64,000 nt of DNA from Pseudomonas palmensis (GCF_017848315.1 NZ_JAFKEC010000020.1:1-64000); one strand, 5' to 3'. Shown: positions 19,126 to 28,087, counted from the first letter of the stretch. Translations and numbers: made by a program. The notes: generated from the sequence alone by a model not told the origin.

Positions 19126-20150
19126 TCGACCGCACTCAGGCCGACACGCTCGGCGCCCCCCAGGGTGCGGGTGAAGAAGCGCGTGGCTTCGGCCTGTAAC
19201 GACAGGTGTATGCCGGCGCGGTCCACCCCTTCGGCATCGGTGCACAGCGTGGCCATGTGCTGCAGTTGGGATGCATCGCACGGGGCCATGAACACGAAGT
19301 GCCCGGCACCCGCCAGCAGGCGGTAGTTGGGGGTGATCGGCAGTTTGCGCGCCAGCGCCTGGGCATTCTTGTCGATGGCCAGCAACTGGTCGCGGTCGCC
19401 GCTGTAGATCAGCGCGGGCACCTTCACATCGGCCAGCGCGTGGCGTCCGAACATCAGGCTCAACGGCGCCATCAGCAGCAATGAACGCACCCTGGGGTCG
19501 GCATGGGGCAGCAGGTCGTCACGGTCTGCCACCAGCACCCCGTGGGCCTTGCAGGCATCGGCGTCCAGCGGGTTCTGCTGGCAGTAGCGGCGCAGGCGTT
19601 GCAGGTCTGGTCGGGCACCGGACAGGATCAACGCTGTCTCGCCACCGGCCGAGTAACCGATCATGCCTACCTGCCCGTCGCTGACGTAAGGTGCAAGCAA
19701 CGGATCGGCAAGGGTCGCGGTCAAGGCGGCACTGATCTGCAGGGGCCGGCCATAGAGGTTGCTCAGGGTGCCAAGCCGGCTGTGATCGCGGGCGTTGTCT
19801 CCCGGGTGCACCACCGCCACCACCACGAAGCCCCGGCGTGCCAGGGCGCTGGCCAGGTCATGCAGCGCCAGTGGCGTGCCGGTGTTGCCATGGGACAACA
19901 TCAGCAGCGGAAAGCGGCCCATTACCACCGCGCCTTCTTCGGCCACGTGGACCCGATAGCCGTCGACCTGATGCCACCGGGCGGCGTCGCTGGATGGGTA
20001 GAACGCCAGCGCCTGCATCGGCTGGCCGTCCACCGGGTCGGTCACAGCCATGCGATGCAGGCCGACACTCCAGTGCTGCGCAGGCTCGGCCTGCACCAGC
20101 AGGCAGCAGCTCCACAGCACCAGCATCAAAAATGTTCGAACCCACCGCAT
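19119..20150 (-). CDS. Secreted alpha/beta hydrolase (dienelactone hydrolase/PAF-acetylhydrolase-like)
   Basis: 343 residues with a signal peptide (ends LLVQA-EP). Alpha/beta hydrolase fold: oxyanion region LLMLSHGNTGTP, nucleophile elbow GYSAGG (Ser), acid near YSGDRDQL (Asp), and catalytic His in GAGHFVF. The family layout resembles periplasmic dienelactone-hydrolase-like and PAF-acetylhydrolase-like esterases. It converges on, and overlaps, the MFS gene. Substrate not determined. Confidence 0.85.
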   Translation of the reverse strand: MRWVRTFLMLVLWSCCLLVQAEPAQHWSVGLHRMAVTDPVDGQPMQALAFYPSSDAARWHQVDGYRVHVAEEGAVVMGRFPLLMLSHGNTGTPLALHDLASALARRGFVVVAVVHPGDNARDHSRLGTLSNLYGRPLQISAALTATLADPLLAPYVSDGQVGMIGYSAGGETALILSGARPDLQRLRRYCQQNPLDADACKAHGVLVADRDDLLPHADPRVRSLLLMAPLSLMFGRHALADVKVPALIYSGDRDQLLAIDKNAQALARKLPITPNYRLLAGAGHFVFMAPCDASQLQHMATLCTDAEGVDRAGIHLSLQAEATRFFTRTLGGAERVGLSAVDH

Positions 20151-20236
20151 CGTTGCTCACCCTGCCCGGCCCGCACCTGTGACCGGTACTGGCAAGCATA
20201 GAGCGGGCCAGGCCGGGCTGGATGAAAGGTGCATGA

Positions 20237-20273
20237 AAAAGCCGACTTGCGGGGTGACCGCAAGTCGGCTTTT
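20237..20273. terminator. Strong bidirectional terminator
   Basis: Perfect 16-bp stem AAAAGCCGACTTGCGG/CCGCAAGTCGGCTTTT with a 5-nt loop, 11 nt downstream of azoR. Confidence 0.9.
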
Positions 20274-20283
20274 CGACAGGGGC

Positions 20284-20895
20284 TCAGGCAGCCGCGAACA
20301 GCTCGCTGTCGATCTGCGCCTGGGCGGCCTGCATGGCATTGCTGCGGTGCTCGTCGCCGTAGGCCAGGCCATGGGCGCGAACGAACTCGACGTCGGTGAT
20401 GCCGATAAAGCCCAGGAACACCTTGAGGAATTCCTCGTGGGCCACACCGGTCGGCTGGCCGACGTGCAGGCCGCCGGAGGTCGACACCACGATCACCTTC
20501 TTGTTGCCGCACAGGCCTTCAGGCCCGGCTTCGGTGTAGCGGAAGGTCTGGCCGGCGACGGCAATGCGGTCGATCCAGGCCTTGAGCTGGGTCGGCACGG
20601 TGAAGTTGTACATGGGCGCCGCGATCACCACCGCATCGGCCGCCAGAAACTCCTGGAGGGTTTCACTGCTGAGCCTGGCTTCATGTTGCTGCGCCGCATC
20701 GCGCAGTTCGTCAGGCGTGCCGGCGGCAACCAGGGTCGCGGCCGAGAAATGGCTGATGGCATCGGCGGCCAGGTCCCGGTAGACCACCTGCGCCGAAGGT
20801 TCTGCCGCTTGCCAGGCGGCGACCACGCGCTGGCTGAGCTGGCGAGAAGCGGAGTTGTCGCCGAGGATGCTGGAATCGATGTGCAACAGTTTCAT
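20284..20895 (-). CDS. azoR: FMN-dependent NADH-azoreductase
   Basis: 203 residues, flavodoxin-like fold. Phosphate-binding start [23 protein letters not shown] loop [17 protein letters not shown], and second FMN contact VVSTSGGLH. It reduces quinones, azo dyes and nitro compounds with NAD(P)H in the cytoplasm as a homodimer. It is divergent from a LysR regulator starting 120 bp away, which probably controls it. It ends at the strong terminator at 20237-20273. Confidence 0.95.
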   Translation of the reverse strand: MKLLHIDSSILGDNSASRQLSQRVVAAWQAAEPSAQVVYRDLAADAISHFSAATLVAAGTPDELRDAAQQHEARLSSETLQEFLAADAVVIAAPMYNFTVPTQLKAWIDRIAVAGQTFRYTEAGPEGLCGNKKVIVVSTSGGLHVGQPTGVAHEEFLKVFLGFIGITDVEFVRAHGLAYGDEHRSNAMQAAQAQIDSELFAAA

Positions 20896-21014
20896 GGGGC
20901 TCTCCTGAATGAGGATCGGCTGGCGATCACGATGGGGAGGATGCTACCGGGATAGCCAATAGCTGATAAGATCGCAAATTCGCACTTCTTCGTCCCACTG
21001 GCAGGACAATGCCC

Positions 21015-21932
21015 ATGACCGGCATGCAAGACCTCAACAATCTGTTCTATTTCGCCCGCGTGGTGGAGGCCGGTGGTTTCGCGGCGGCCGGGCGTCTGCT
21101 CGGTGTGCCCAAATCCAGGCTGTCGCGGCGCATTGCCGAACTGGAGGAGCGCCTGGGCACGCGTCTGCTGCAGCGCACCACCCGGCAACTCAAGCTCACC
21201 GCCGTGGGCGAGCGCTACCTGCGCCATTGCCAGGCCATGCTGCTGGAGGCCGAGATGGCCGACGAAGCGGTGGCCAGCATGACCAGCGAACCGCGCGGGC
21301 GCTTGCGGGTGTCGTGCCCGGTGGGCCTGGCCCATGAGTTCCTGCCCGGCGTGATCAGCGCATTTTTGCAGCAGTACCCGCAGGTACAGCTGGACATGGT
21401 GCTGCTCAACCGCCGGGTCGACCTGATCACCGAAGGCATCGACGTGGCCCTGCGTGTGCGCGACCTGGGCGACGAAGACCCGGCGCTGGTCACCCGCCGC
21501 CTGCGCCAGGCGCAGATGTTGCTGGTGGCCGCACCTGAGTTTGCCGCCCGGCACCCTGTCAGCTCCCCTGCCGACCTGGCCAGGGTGCCGGTACTGGGCG
21601 CGGTCGAGGCCGACCGCCTGGTGCACCTGCGCCTGCTCGACGAGCAGGGCCACAAGCAGGACCTGACCCTGGAAGCGCGCCTGGCCATCGACGACTTCGT
21701 GGTGCGCAAGGCCGCCACCCTGGCGGGCCTGGGCTTCACCACGCTGCCTATCATGCACTGCGAGGCCGAACTGCAGCGCGGCGAACTGGTACGCCTGCTG
21801 CCGGGCTGGTCACTGCCGGGCGGTTACCTGCAGGCGGTGTACCCGCACCGGCGCGGCGTGCTGCCGGCGGTCAGGGCGTGGATCGATCACCTGGTAGCCT
21901 CGTTCGAGGAATGCGGAGAGCGTTATGTCTGA
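21015..21932 (+). CDS. LysR-family transcriptional regulator
   Basis: 305 residues from the second ATG, where AGGA at 21003-21006 has an 8-nt spacing; the ATG at 21009 is too close. N-terminal LysR winged helix (FARVVEAGGFAAAGRLLGVP, then KSRLSRRIAELEERLGTRLL), C-terminal effector domain with GRLRVSCPVG and a DVALRVRDLGDEDP segment, as in regulators of quinone/electrophile reductases. Divergent from azoR, its likely target. Its stop overlaps the following YjbR gene by 8 nt. Confidence 0.93.
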   Translation: MTGMQDLNNLFYFARVVEAGGFAAAGRLLGVPKSRLSRRIAELEERLGTRLLQRTTRQLKLTAVGERYLRHCQAMLLEAEMADEAVASMTSEPRGRLRVSCPVGLAHEFLPGVISAFLQQYPQVQLDMVLLNRRVDLITEGIDVALRVRDLGDEDPALVTRRLRQAQMLLVAAPEFAARHPVSSPADLARVPVLGAVEADRLVHLRLLDEQGHKQDLTLEARLAIDDFVVRKAATLAGLGFTTLPIMHCEAELQRGELVRLLPGWSLPGGYLQAVYPHRRGVLPAVRAWIDHLVASFEECGERYV

Positions 21933-22284
21933 GCGAAAAATGACCGAGGCACAGGTGGCGGCATTCTGCCTGGGCCTGCCCGGTGTGCAGGAAGATTACA
22001 AATGGGGTGGCGTGCGCGTGTTCTCGGTGGCCGGCAACAAGATGTTCGCGGTGATGGACCTGGCGGGTGCAGGCTTGTCGTTCAAGGTCGACACCGAACT
22101 GTTCCTGGGCTACGTGGACCGCCCCGGGGTGCGACCGGCGCCGTACCTGGCGCGGGCACACTGGATCAGTGTGGCGCAGCCTTATGCGATGGGGCGTGGG
22201 GAACTGGAAGAGTTGCTGCGCCGCTCGCATCAACTGGTGGTGCGGCGATTGCCCAAGCGCGTACAGGTCGGGCTGCTGCTCTGA
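21925..22284 (+). CDS. MmcQ/YjbR-family protein
   Basis: 119 residues. The MmcQ/YjbR pattern is clear: LPGVQEDYKWGGVRVFSVAGNKMF..., then FKVDTELF and the helical C-terminus ELEELLRRSHQLVVRRLPKR. The family has a CyaY-like fold, is often next to regulators, and has an unproved role. Translationally coupled to the LysR gene by an 8-nt overlap. Confidence 0.88.
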   Translation: MSERKMTEAQVAAFCLGLPGVQEDYKWGGVRVFSVAGNKMFAVMDLAGAGLSFKVDTELFLGYVDRPGVRPAPYLARAHWISVAQPYAMGRGELEELLRRSHQLVVRRLPKRVQVGLLL

Positions 22285-22292
22285 GGCCGATG

Positions 22293-22344
22293 GCTTTCGC
22301 CGGCAAGGCCGGCCCCTGAAGGCGCCGACCTTGCCGGCGAAAGC
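22293..22344. repeat. REP pair forming a perfect inverted repeat
   Basis: 16-bp perfect stem GCTTTCGCCGGCAAGG/CCTTGCCGGCGAAAGC with a 20-nt middle. It sits between the convergent ends of the YjbR gene and a DUF1294 gene and can terminate both. Confidence 0.8.
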
Positions 22345-22347
22345 GCT

Positions 22348-22749
22348 CTAGAACCCGAACAATCGCCCGGCAAGAAACAGGTAGTCGGCCCAGAACACCT
22401 GATGCCCCAGCACGATCACCCAGAACACCAGCTGATAGGACAACTTGCGTGTCTTGTGCCGGAACACCTGCTGCGCCAGCAGCGCGCCTGGCCAGCCACC
22501 GACCAGTTCGCAGGCATGCAGCACCTTCTCGGGGGTACGCTGCCCCTGGCCGCGCGCCTGACGCTTGTCGTAGCCATACAGCCCGAAACAGCCAAGGCTC
22601 GCCAGCCCATAGGCCGCCAGCCACAACCAGTTGCCTGTGCCCACACCCAGCTTCAGTGCGCCCAGCACCGGCAGCAGGCACAGGGCCACGAATGCCAGCA
22701 ACTTGAGGCGCAGGTGGCGCATGGGCGGGCGCGTTTCGATGCGGGCCAT
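22348..22749 (-). CDS. DUF1294 membrane protein
   Basis: 133 residues. N-terminal basic stretch, two early membrane segments, then the DUF1294 core FGLYGYDKRQA...RTPEKVLHACELVGGWPGALLAQQVFRHKT and a last membrane helix. Unlike many family members there is no N-terminal cold-shock domain. It is one nucleotide apart from uppP, so likely the second gene of that transcript. Function unknown. Confidence 0.85.
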   Translation of the reverse strand: MARIETRPPMRHLRLKLLAFVALCLLPVLGALKLGVGTGNWLWLAAYGLASLGCFGLYGYDKRQARGQGQRTPEKVLHACELVGGWPGALLAQQVFRHKTRKLSYQLVFWVIVLGHQVFWADYLFLAGRLFGF

Positions 22750-22750
22750 C

Positions 22751-23581
22751 TCAGCCGTGCGCCACGGCCCAGTCGACCCAGCCGAACTGCCAGGTCGCCA
22801 GGATCACCAGGCCAAATGCGATACGGTACCAGGCAAACACCGCGTAGCTGTGGCTGGCGATGAACTTGAGCAAGCCGCGCACCGCAATCATCGCGAAGAT
22901 GAACGACACCACGAAGCCGATGGCGAACACCGGGAAGTCATCCGGCTGGAACAGGTCGCGGTACTTGTAGCCCGAGAACACCGCCGCCCCGACCATGGTC
23001 GGCATCGCCAGAAAGAACGAGAACTCGGTGGCGGCCTTGCGCGACAGGCCGAACAACAGCCCGCCGATGATCGTCGAGCCCGACCGCGAAGTCCCCGGAA
23101 TCATTGCCAGGCACTGCGCGCAGCCGATCTTCAGCGCATCGGTCCAGCGCATGTCATCGACCTCCTCGGCACGCACCACGTGCTGGCGGCGCTCGGCCCA
23201 CAGCATGATCACCCCGCCCACCACCAGGGCCACCGCCACCGTGATCGGGTTGAACAGGTACTCATGGATCAGGTCGGCGAACAGCACGCCCAGCACCACG
23301 GCGGGCATGAAGGCGATCAGCAGGTTGAGGGTAAAGCGCTGGGCCCGGGCCTGGCGGGGCAGGCCCACCACCACGTCCAGGATCTTGCGGCGAAATTCCC
23401 ACACCACCGCCAGGATCGCGCCCAGCTGGATGATGATGTTGAACGCCATCGCGCGTTCGCCGCCAAAGTCGATCAGGTCGGCGACCACGATCTGGTGACC
23501 GGTACTCGAAATGGGCAAAAATTCCGTCAGACCCTCGACGATGCCGAGAATCACAGCCTGCATGGCGGTCCAAAAATCCAT
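22751..23581 (-). CDS. uppP: Undecaprenyl-diphosphate phosphatase UppP (BacA)
   Basis: 276 residues from the ATG at 23581 ([20 protein letters not shown]); a longer reading from 23599 is possible. Family hallmarks: [15 protein letters not shown] (catalytic Glu and SSTGH) and the PGTSRSGST box. It is an integral membrane enzyme that recycles the lipid carrier for peptidoglycan and O-antigen synthesis and gives bacitracin tolerance. Confidence 0.93.
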   Translation of the reverse strand: MDFWTAMQAVILGIVEGLTEFLPISSTGHQIVVADLIDFGGERAMAFNIIIQLGAILAVVWEFRRKILDVVVGLPRQARAQRFTLNLLIAFMPAVVLGVLFADLIHEYLFNPITVAVALVVGGVIMLWAERRQHVVRAEEVDDMRWTDALKIGCAQCLAMIPGTSRSGSTIIGGLLFGLSRKAATEFSFFLAMPTMVGAAVFSGYKYRDLFQPDDFPVFAIGFVVSFIFAMIAVRGLLKFIASHSYAVFAWYRIAFGLVILATWQFGWVDWAVAHG

Positions 23582-23817
23582 CATTCCCCCGTAAGACATT
23601 GCCGCTGGCAGGTCTCATCATTCGTTATTTGATTGCCCGAAACCGGGCATATTACGGCGACACTCCGTCGCAAAACCGAAGGAAATGCTACCCCGGCCTT
23701 CAGAACTGCCCCGTGAAGGCCGAAATCCTAACAGAGCGCTCGTGCAAACGCTGCCGCTCGACGCGACAGCGCTCTACTAATCAATCACTTAGCCCTTGGT
23801 CGAGTAGGTTGTTTCGG

Positions 23818-23844
23818 TAAAGCGTGGTTGGATGCGGACAATAA
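23818..23844 (+). promoter_or_regulatory. Candidate FliA (sigma-28) promoter of the chemoreceptor
   Basis: TAAAGCGT, 11-nt spacer, GACAATAA; compare the consensus TAAAGTTT-N11-GCCGATAA (6 of 8 in each box, exact spacing). It lies 21 nt before the chemoreceptor ATG, which is the expected class for a chemotaxis gene. Confidence 0.6.
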
Positions 23845-23865
23845 CAAGAACATAGGGTGACCTTC

Positions 23866-25500
23866 ATGAAGACTTTACGCAGTATGTCGATCAGCCGTCG
23901 GCTGTGGCTCATCCTGGTGGTGGCGGTACTGATGCTGGTGACCCTGGGGCTGCTGATGCTGCGTCAGATCCACGGTGACCTGTACCAGGCAAAGGCCGAA
24001 AAGACCCGGCACGTGGTCGAAACCGCAGCCGGCGTGCTGGCCTATTACCAGGGGCTGGAAGCCAGCGGTACCCTTACCCGCGAGGCCGCCCAGCAACAGG
24101 CGCTGAGTGCGGTGCGCGGGTTGCGTTATGACCAGGACGACTACTTCTGGATCAACGACCTGGGCCCGAAGATGATCATGCACCCCATGAACCTCAAGCT
24201 CGAAGGCCAGGACCTCTCCGGCATTCGCGACCCGGACGGCTATGCGCTGTTCAACGAAATGGTCGCGTTGGCCAAGGCCCAGGGCGCCGGCAGCATCGAC
24301 TACCGCTGGCCCAAGCCCGGTGCCAGCGAGCCGGTGGAAAAAACCTCGTACATCCAGCTGTTCAAACCCTGGGGCTGGGTGATCGGCTCTGGCGTGTACA
24401 TCGACGACATGCACGCCGAGTTCGTGCGCCAGCTTCGCGACGCATCGCTGCTGGGGGTGGTCATCGCGCTGATAATGGCACTGGTGGTCATGCTGATCGC
24501 CCGCAGCATCACCCGCCCCTTGCAAGAAGCCGTGGATGCCATGGGCAACATCGCCAGCGGCGAAAGCGACCTGACCCGTCGCCTCGACACCCATGGGCAG
24601 GATGAAGTCACCCAGCTGGGCCTGCACTTCAACACCTTCACCGCCAAGCTGCAGCAGGTGGTGACCCAGTTGCAGGGCGCCGCCCAGGCCCTGGGCCATT
24701 CGGCCGGGGACGTAGGCAGCAACGCCGGCCAGGCGCACCAGCGCAGCGAACAGCAGTCGCAGCAGATGGAACAGGTGGCCACCGCAATCAACGAGGTCAG
24801 TTATGCGGTGCAGGACGTGGCCAGGAACGCCGAGCACGCCTCCAGCGAGATGCAGGACGCCCAGCAGCGGGCCGAACAGGGCCGGCAAAGCATTCATGGC
24901 AGCCTGCTGAAAATCGACGAGCTGTCGGGCACCATCGACCAGGCGGTGCAGGTGATCCAGGCCCTGGCGGGCCAGAGCACGCGTATCGGCAGCGTGCTGG
25001 AGGTGATCCGTTCGATTGCCGAGCAGACCAACCTGCTGGCACTCAACGCCGCCATCGAGGCCGCGCGGGCGGGTGAACAGGGTCGCGGGTTCGCCGTGGT
25101 GGCCGACGAAGTGCGCCTGCTGGCGCAACGCACCCAGCAGTCGACGGCCGAGATCCAGCAGATGATTGAGCACCTTCAGGGCCAGTCCGAGGCTGCGGTC
25201 AAGGCGATCGATGCCAGCAGCCTGGCCTCGCGCGAGACGGTCGAACAGGCCAGCGAGGCCGGTGCCAGCCTGGATGCCATCAGCCAGGCACTGCACAACC
25301 TCAGCGCGCTGAATGCCTCGATTGCCAGTGCCACGCTGCAGCAGTCGCATGTGGTCGAAGAGATCAACCACAACGTCACCCAGACGGCCGAGCTGTCGCG
25401 TCAGACGGCCGTGGCGGCGCACCAGTCGAGCAGTGCCGGGGCCGCATTGAACCAGTTGAGCGAACAGCTGGGGCAGTTGCTGAGGCAGTTCCGGGTCTGA
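23866..25500 (+). CDS. mcpP: Methyl-accepting chemotaxis protein with a single Cache domain (McpP-like)
   Basis: 544 residues from the ATG at 23866 (a GTG at 23857 is also in frame). Membrane helix about 9-33; periplasmic sCache_2 domain about 40-185 with [19 protein letters not shown] and [20 protein letters not shown]; second membrane helix; HAMP ([20 protein letters not shown]); signalling domain with the conserved tip [21 protein letters not shown]. putida McpP of this layout senses acetate, pyruvate, propionate and lactate. The symbol is given on architecture and on remembered gene neighbourhood (uppP, pnuC). Confidence 0.8.
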   Translation: MKTLRSMSISRRLWLILVVAVLMLVTLGLLMLRQIHGDLYQAKAEKTRHVVETAAGVLAYYQGLEASGTLTREAAQQQALSAVRGLRYDQDDYFWINDLGPKMIMHPMNLKLEGQDLSGIRDPDGYALFNEMVALAKAQGAGSIDYRWPKPGASEPVEKTSYIQLFKPWGWVIGSGVYIDDMHAEFVRQLRDASLLGVVIALIMALVVMLIARSITRPLQEAVDAMGNIASGESDLTRRLDTHGQDEVTQLGLHFNTFTAKLQQVVTQLQGAAQALGHSAGDVGSNAGQAHQRSEQQSQQMEQVATAINEVSYAVQDVARNAEHASSEMQDAQQRAEQGRQSIHGSLLKIDELSGTIDQAVQVIQALAGQSTRIGSVLEVIRSIAEQTNLLALNAAIEAARAGEQGRGFAVVADEVRLLAQRTQQSTAEIQQMIEHLQGQSEAAVKAIDASSLASRETVEQASEAGASLDAISQALHNLSALNASIASATLQQSHVVEEINHNVTQTAELSRQTAVAAHQSSSAGAALNQLSEQLGQLLRQFRV

Positions 25501-25511
25501 CCGCAGCCTGC

Positions 25512-25585
25512 ACCTCGCCGGCGGCCGGCTTCTGCAAGGCTCGACATTGCCTCAGCAGGAGCCGGCCTTGGCGGCGAAGTGCTCA
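25512..25585. repeat. REP pair
   Basis: CGCCGGCGGCCGGCTTCTGC and the inverted copy GCAGGAGCCGGCCTTGGCGG face each other in the gap between the chemoreceptor and pnuC. Confidence 0.65.
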
Positions 25586-25650
25586 CCCAAGGCTGGCGCC
25601 TGACGTGCCACAAGGTACAATCGCCGCCCTGCCCCCCTTAAGGAACGCCG

Positions 25651-26217
25651 ATGTCCGGCCTGGAACTGTACGCTGCCGTGCTGGGCGTCATCGCTGTATG
25701 GCTCACGACCCGCCAGAACCCCTGGTGCTGGCCCATCGGCCTGCTGGTGGTGCTGCTCTACAGCTGGATCTTCTTCGACTTCAAGCTGTATTCGAACATG
25801 CTGCTGCAACTGGCGTTTGCCGTGTTCCAGCTCTATGGATGGTGGCAGTGGACACGCCCCGGCGAGGATCGCCCGATCCGGCAGGTGACCTACCTGCGTA
25901 CCGCGCCGCTGCTGTCGGGCCTGGGCGTGGGCCTGCTGGCCAGCCTGGCCCTCGGTGCGGCCATGGCCACCTGGACCGATGCTGCAGAGCCCTGGCTGGA
26001 CGCCACCCTCACCGCCTTCAGCCTGGTGGCGCAGTTCTGGATGGCGCAAAAGCGCGTGCAATGCTGGCCGTTGTGGATGGTGCTGGACGTGATCTTCGTC
26101 GGCCTGTTCCTCTACAAAGGCATGTACATCACCGCCGCGCTGTATGCGCTGTTCACCCTGATCGCCCTGCAGGGCTGGCATAGCTGGCGACGTGACCCGG
26201 CATTGGCCAGCCCATGA
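25651..26217 (+). CDS. pnuC: Nicotinamide riboside transporter PnuC
   Basis: 188 residues, seven or so membrane helices. PnuC features: TRQNPWCWPIGLLVVLLYSW near the N-terminus, FQLYGWWQWTRPG (QxYGWxxW box) and a last-third VQCWPLWMVLDVIFVGLFLY with the W-D motif. It brings in nicotinamide riboside by facilitated diffusion. It overlaps the next gene, a kinase-type ATPase, by 4 nt, which would trap the substrate by phosphorylation. Confidence 0.93.
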   Translation: MSGLELYAAVLGVIAVWLTTRQNPWCWPIGLLVVLLYSWIFFDFKLYSNMLLQLAFAVFQLYGWWQWTRPGEDRPIRQVTYLRTAPLLSGLGVGLLASLALGAAMATWTDAAEPWLDATLTAFSLVAQFWMAQKRVQCWPLWMVLDVIFVGLFLYKGMYITAALYALFTLIALQGWHSWRRDPALASP

Positions 26218-26765
26218 AGGTCCTGGTACTGGCGGGCCCGGAGTCCAGTGGCAAGAGCTGGCTGGGCGGCGAAATCCAGGCGCATTTCGGTGGCGAACTG
26301 GTAGGCGAGTACGTGCGCCACTTCATCGACGAGCAGCGACGCGACACCTGCTACGCCGACATCGACCCCATCGCCCGCGGGCAACTGATGTGGGAGGATG
26401 CGGCCCGCGGGCGCCAGCCCGAGCTGCTGATACTCGATACGCACCTGCTGAGCAACATGCTGTGGAGCCGCGTACTGTTCAACGACTGCCCGGCGTGGCT
26501 GGAACAGGCGCTGCTGGCACGGCGCTACGACCTGCACCTGTTGCTCAGCCCCGCAGGCGTGCCCTGGGTCGGCGACGGCCAGCGCTGTCAGCCACGGCTG
26601 GAGGAGCGCCAGGCGTTCTTCGATGCCAGCCGCCAATGGCTGCAACGGCATGGCCAACCCATGCAGGTCATCGAGGGCGACTGGGCATACCGCCAATCGA
26701 CGGTACTGGCGGCCGTACAGGCGCTGCTGGAAGGAAAGCCCCCGGCCTGCGCCACCGAGTGTTAA
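26214..26765 (+). CDS. NadR-like ATPase, probable ribosylnicotinamide kinase
   Basis: 183 residues. P-loop GPESSGKSWL at the N-terminus, followed by EYVRHFIDEQ and LLILDTHLLSNM, which match the C-terminal kinase domain of NadR rather than the nucleotidyltransferase or HTH domain. Coupled to pnuC by ATGA overlap, so it likely phosphorylates imported nicotinamide riboside to NMN. The gene end overlaps the first of three palindromes upstream of the fap operon. Confidence 0.85.
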   Translation: MKVLVLAGPESSGKSWLGGEIQAHFGGELVGEYVRHFIDEQRRDTCYADIDPIARGQLMWEDAARGRQPELLILDTHLLSNMLWSRVLFNDCPAWLEQALLARRYDLHLLLSPAGVPWVGDGQRCQPRLEERQAFFDASRQWLQRHGQPMQVIEGDWAYRQSTVLAAVQALLEGKPPACATEC

Positions 26766-26777
26766 CCCGGCGTTACA
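26760..26777. promoter_or_regulatory. Palindrome 1 upstream of fap (candidate activator site)
   Basis: TGTTAACCCGGCGTTACA, an imperfect 18-bp palindrome that overlaps the stop codon of the NadR-like gene. Two related copies follow at 26833 and 26913. Confidence 0.6.
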
Positions 26778-26832
26778 CACCCGGCCACCTCAACCGCCGA
26801 TCCAGAGCACTTGCGCCCAACACGCGGTGACG

Positions 26833-26850
26833 TGTTAAGCCGGTGATACA
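26833..26850. promoter_or_regulatory. Palindrome 2 upstream of fap (candidate activator site)
   Basis: TGTTAAGCCGGTGATACA. The right half is identical to that of palindrome 3 and the left half is nearly identical to that of palindrome 1. Centre-to-centre distances are 73 bp to site 1 and 80 bp to site 3. Confidence 0.65.
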
Positions 26851-26912
26851 CCCACCCTCGGGGCACGCCGGGCATCTGCGCTGCTCCAAGGCCTGTAAAA
26901 AGGACCAGCGGT

Positions 26913-26930
26913 TGTATCACCGGTGATACA
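26913..26930. promoter_or_regulatory. Palindrome 3 upstream of fap (candidate activator site)
   Basis: TGTATCACCGGTGATACA, a perfect 18-bp palindrome about 70 bp upstream of the candidate sigma-54 promoter at 26993. Confidence 0.7.
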
Positions 26931-26992
26931 GGTTTTCCGACCGGCCCCTGCCACGTGCGCTATGCCCTTGATTCGCTGGCACAAAGCAAAAG

Positions 26993-27008
26993 CGGCACAG
27001 CTTCTGCT
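26993..27008 (+). promoter_or_regulatory. Candidate sigma-54 promoter of the fap operon
   Basis: CGGCACAGCTTCTGCT. The GG and GC dinucleotides have the required 10-nt separation and the CAC and TGCT contexts match TGGCACG-N4-TTGCW. It lies about 55 nt upstream of the fapA start and fits with the sigma-54 activator gene at the other end of the cluster. Confidence 0.6.
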
Positions 27009-27060
27009 CTCCTTCTCGCAACGCTGATAGGGCCAGCGCACCGAAGAAGGAATCGCTGCC

Positions 27061-27513
27061 GTGGGGAATCACACCAACAAGCTGCTGAGTCTTTTCGTCA
27101 TGGGCTGTGCGCTGGGCGCCAGCACCCTGAGCCTGCCGATACTGGCCGCCGGCGACGGCACCATCATCATCCAGCGCCAGGTTCAGCCGCGTTCGGCCGT
27201 TCGCCCGACCGGCACCCCCGACCCCCGCCCCATGACCGTCAATGCCAATCAGTCGCCACGCATCCTGAGCCAGACCAACGAGCTCAGCGATGGCGACTTT
27301 GCCGGTGTGGCCAGCGGTGCCAGTGTAAACCGGGTGTTGATGCCCGACGCATCCGGCAACATCCGCGGCATGGGGGCGGTGCCCACCAGCCTGCCGGGCC
27401 TGCGTGGCGGTTCCGGCCCTGGCGCAGGGGGCGCCAACAGCATCTCCAATTCGGTCAACCAGAACGTGCAGCGTGGCCTTGCGCCGCTGCAGATCCTGAC
27501 CGGGGGCCGTTGA
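27061..27513 (+). CDS. fapA: Fap amyloid system protein FapA
   Basis: 150 residues from a GTG start (AAGGA about 10 nt upstream), with a signal peptide ending ILAAG. Low-complexity mature part with SILSQTN-like SPRILSQTNELSDGDFAG and a Gly-rich tail ending LQILTGGR. FapA is a periplasmic chaperone-like protein that influences which subunit enters the fibre. Assignment rests on its place as first gene of a complete fapABCDEF order and on its size and composition. Confidence 0.75.
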   Translation: MGNHTNKLLSLFVMGCALGASTLSLPILAAGDGTIIIQRQVQPRSAVRPTGTPDPRPMTVNANQSPRILSQTNELSDGDFAGVASGASVNRVLMPDASGNIRGMGAVPTSLPGLRGGSGPGAGGANSISNSVNQNVQRGLAPLQILTGGR

Positions 27514-27514
27514 G

Positions 27515-28087
27515 ATGAACCACTCACTGCTGTTTCTGGCGCTGGCCTGCAGCGCGTCGGCCCTGGCCGGCCAACCGGTCAATGACAACGCCACCATCAA
27601 CGCCAGCGGCCAGGGCTACAAGGGCAACGTGACCATCAACCAGGCGGCTGGCGACCAGCAGCAACAGAACAACAGCCGCGCCATCGCCATCAACCCCGAT
27701 GCCACCGCCACCACCCAGGTGCGCCAGCGCATCGACACCCCTGCCAGCAGCGCGATCAATGCCCGCGCCAGCATCGGTGGCAACGCCTTCACCAACGGTA
27801 ACGGGATGATTGGGATCAACCAGTCGGCCGGTGCCAACACACAACAAGTCAATGCCGTGCGGGTAAGCATCAGTGCCACCGCGCAGAGCATCGACGACAG
27901 CGTCCTCGACCAGCAGAACGTGGCGCTGTCAAACGGCTCAGGCTCGACAGGTCAAACCCCCGGCAGTCGCCAGGTCGCTACCAGCGATCAGGCCTTCACC
28001 GGCAGCCGTGGGGTGATCCAGTTGAACCAGAGCGCCGGGGTCGGGAACCGAATGGCCAACACCCTGAGCGTACGGGTTGCAGATTGA
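27515..28087 (+). CDS. fapB: Amyloid nucleator/minor subunit FapB
   Basis: 190 residues with a signal peptide (ends ALA-GQ). Three imperfect repeats of the fap type: GNVTINQAAGDQQQQNNSRA, GMIGINQSAGANTQQVNAVR and GVIQLNQSAGVGNRMANTLS. They have the N-x-A-G-x-x-x-Q-x-N pattern of amyloid strands. FapB is a minor fibre component thought to nucleate FapC. It starts 1 nt after the fapA stop. No CXXC is visible at its C-terminus. Confidence 0.85.
   Translation: MNHSLLFLALACSASALAGQPVNDNATINASGQGYKGNVTINQAAGDQQQQNNSRAIAINPDATATTQVRQRIDTPASSAINARASIGGNAFTNGNGMIGINQSAGANTQQVNAVRVSISATAQSIDDSVLDQQNVALSNGSGSTGQTPGSRQVATSDQAFTGSRGVIQLNQSAGVGNRMANTLSVRVAD

Noticed and set aside
26977..26992. TGGCACAAAGCAAAAG as the sigma-54 promoter of fap
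   Set aside because: The GG-to-GC spacing is 12 instead of 10; the neighbouring CGGCAC...TGCT has the right spacing and was chosen instead.
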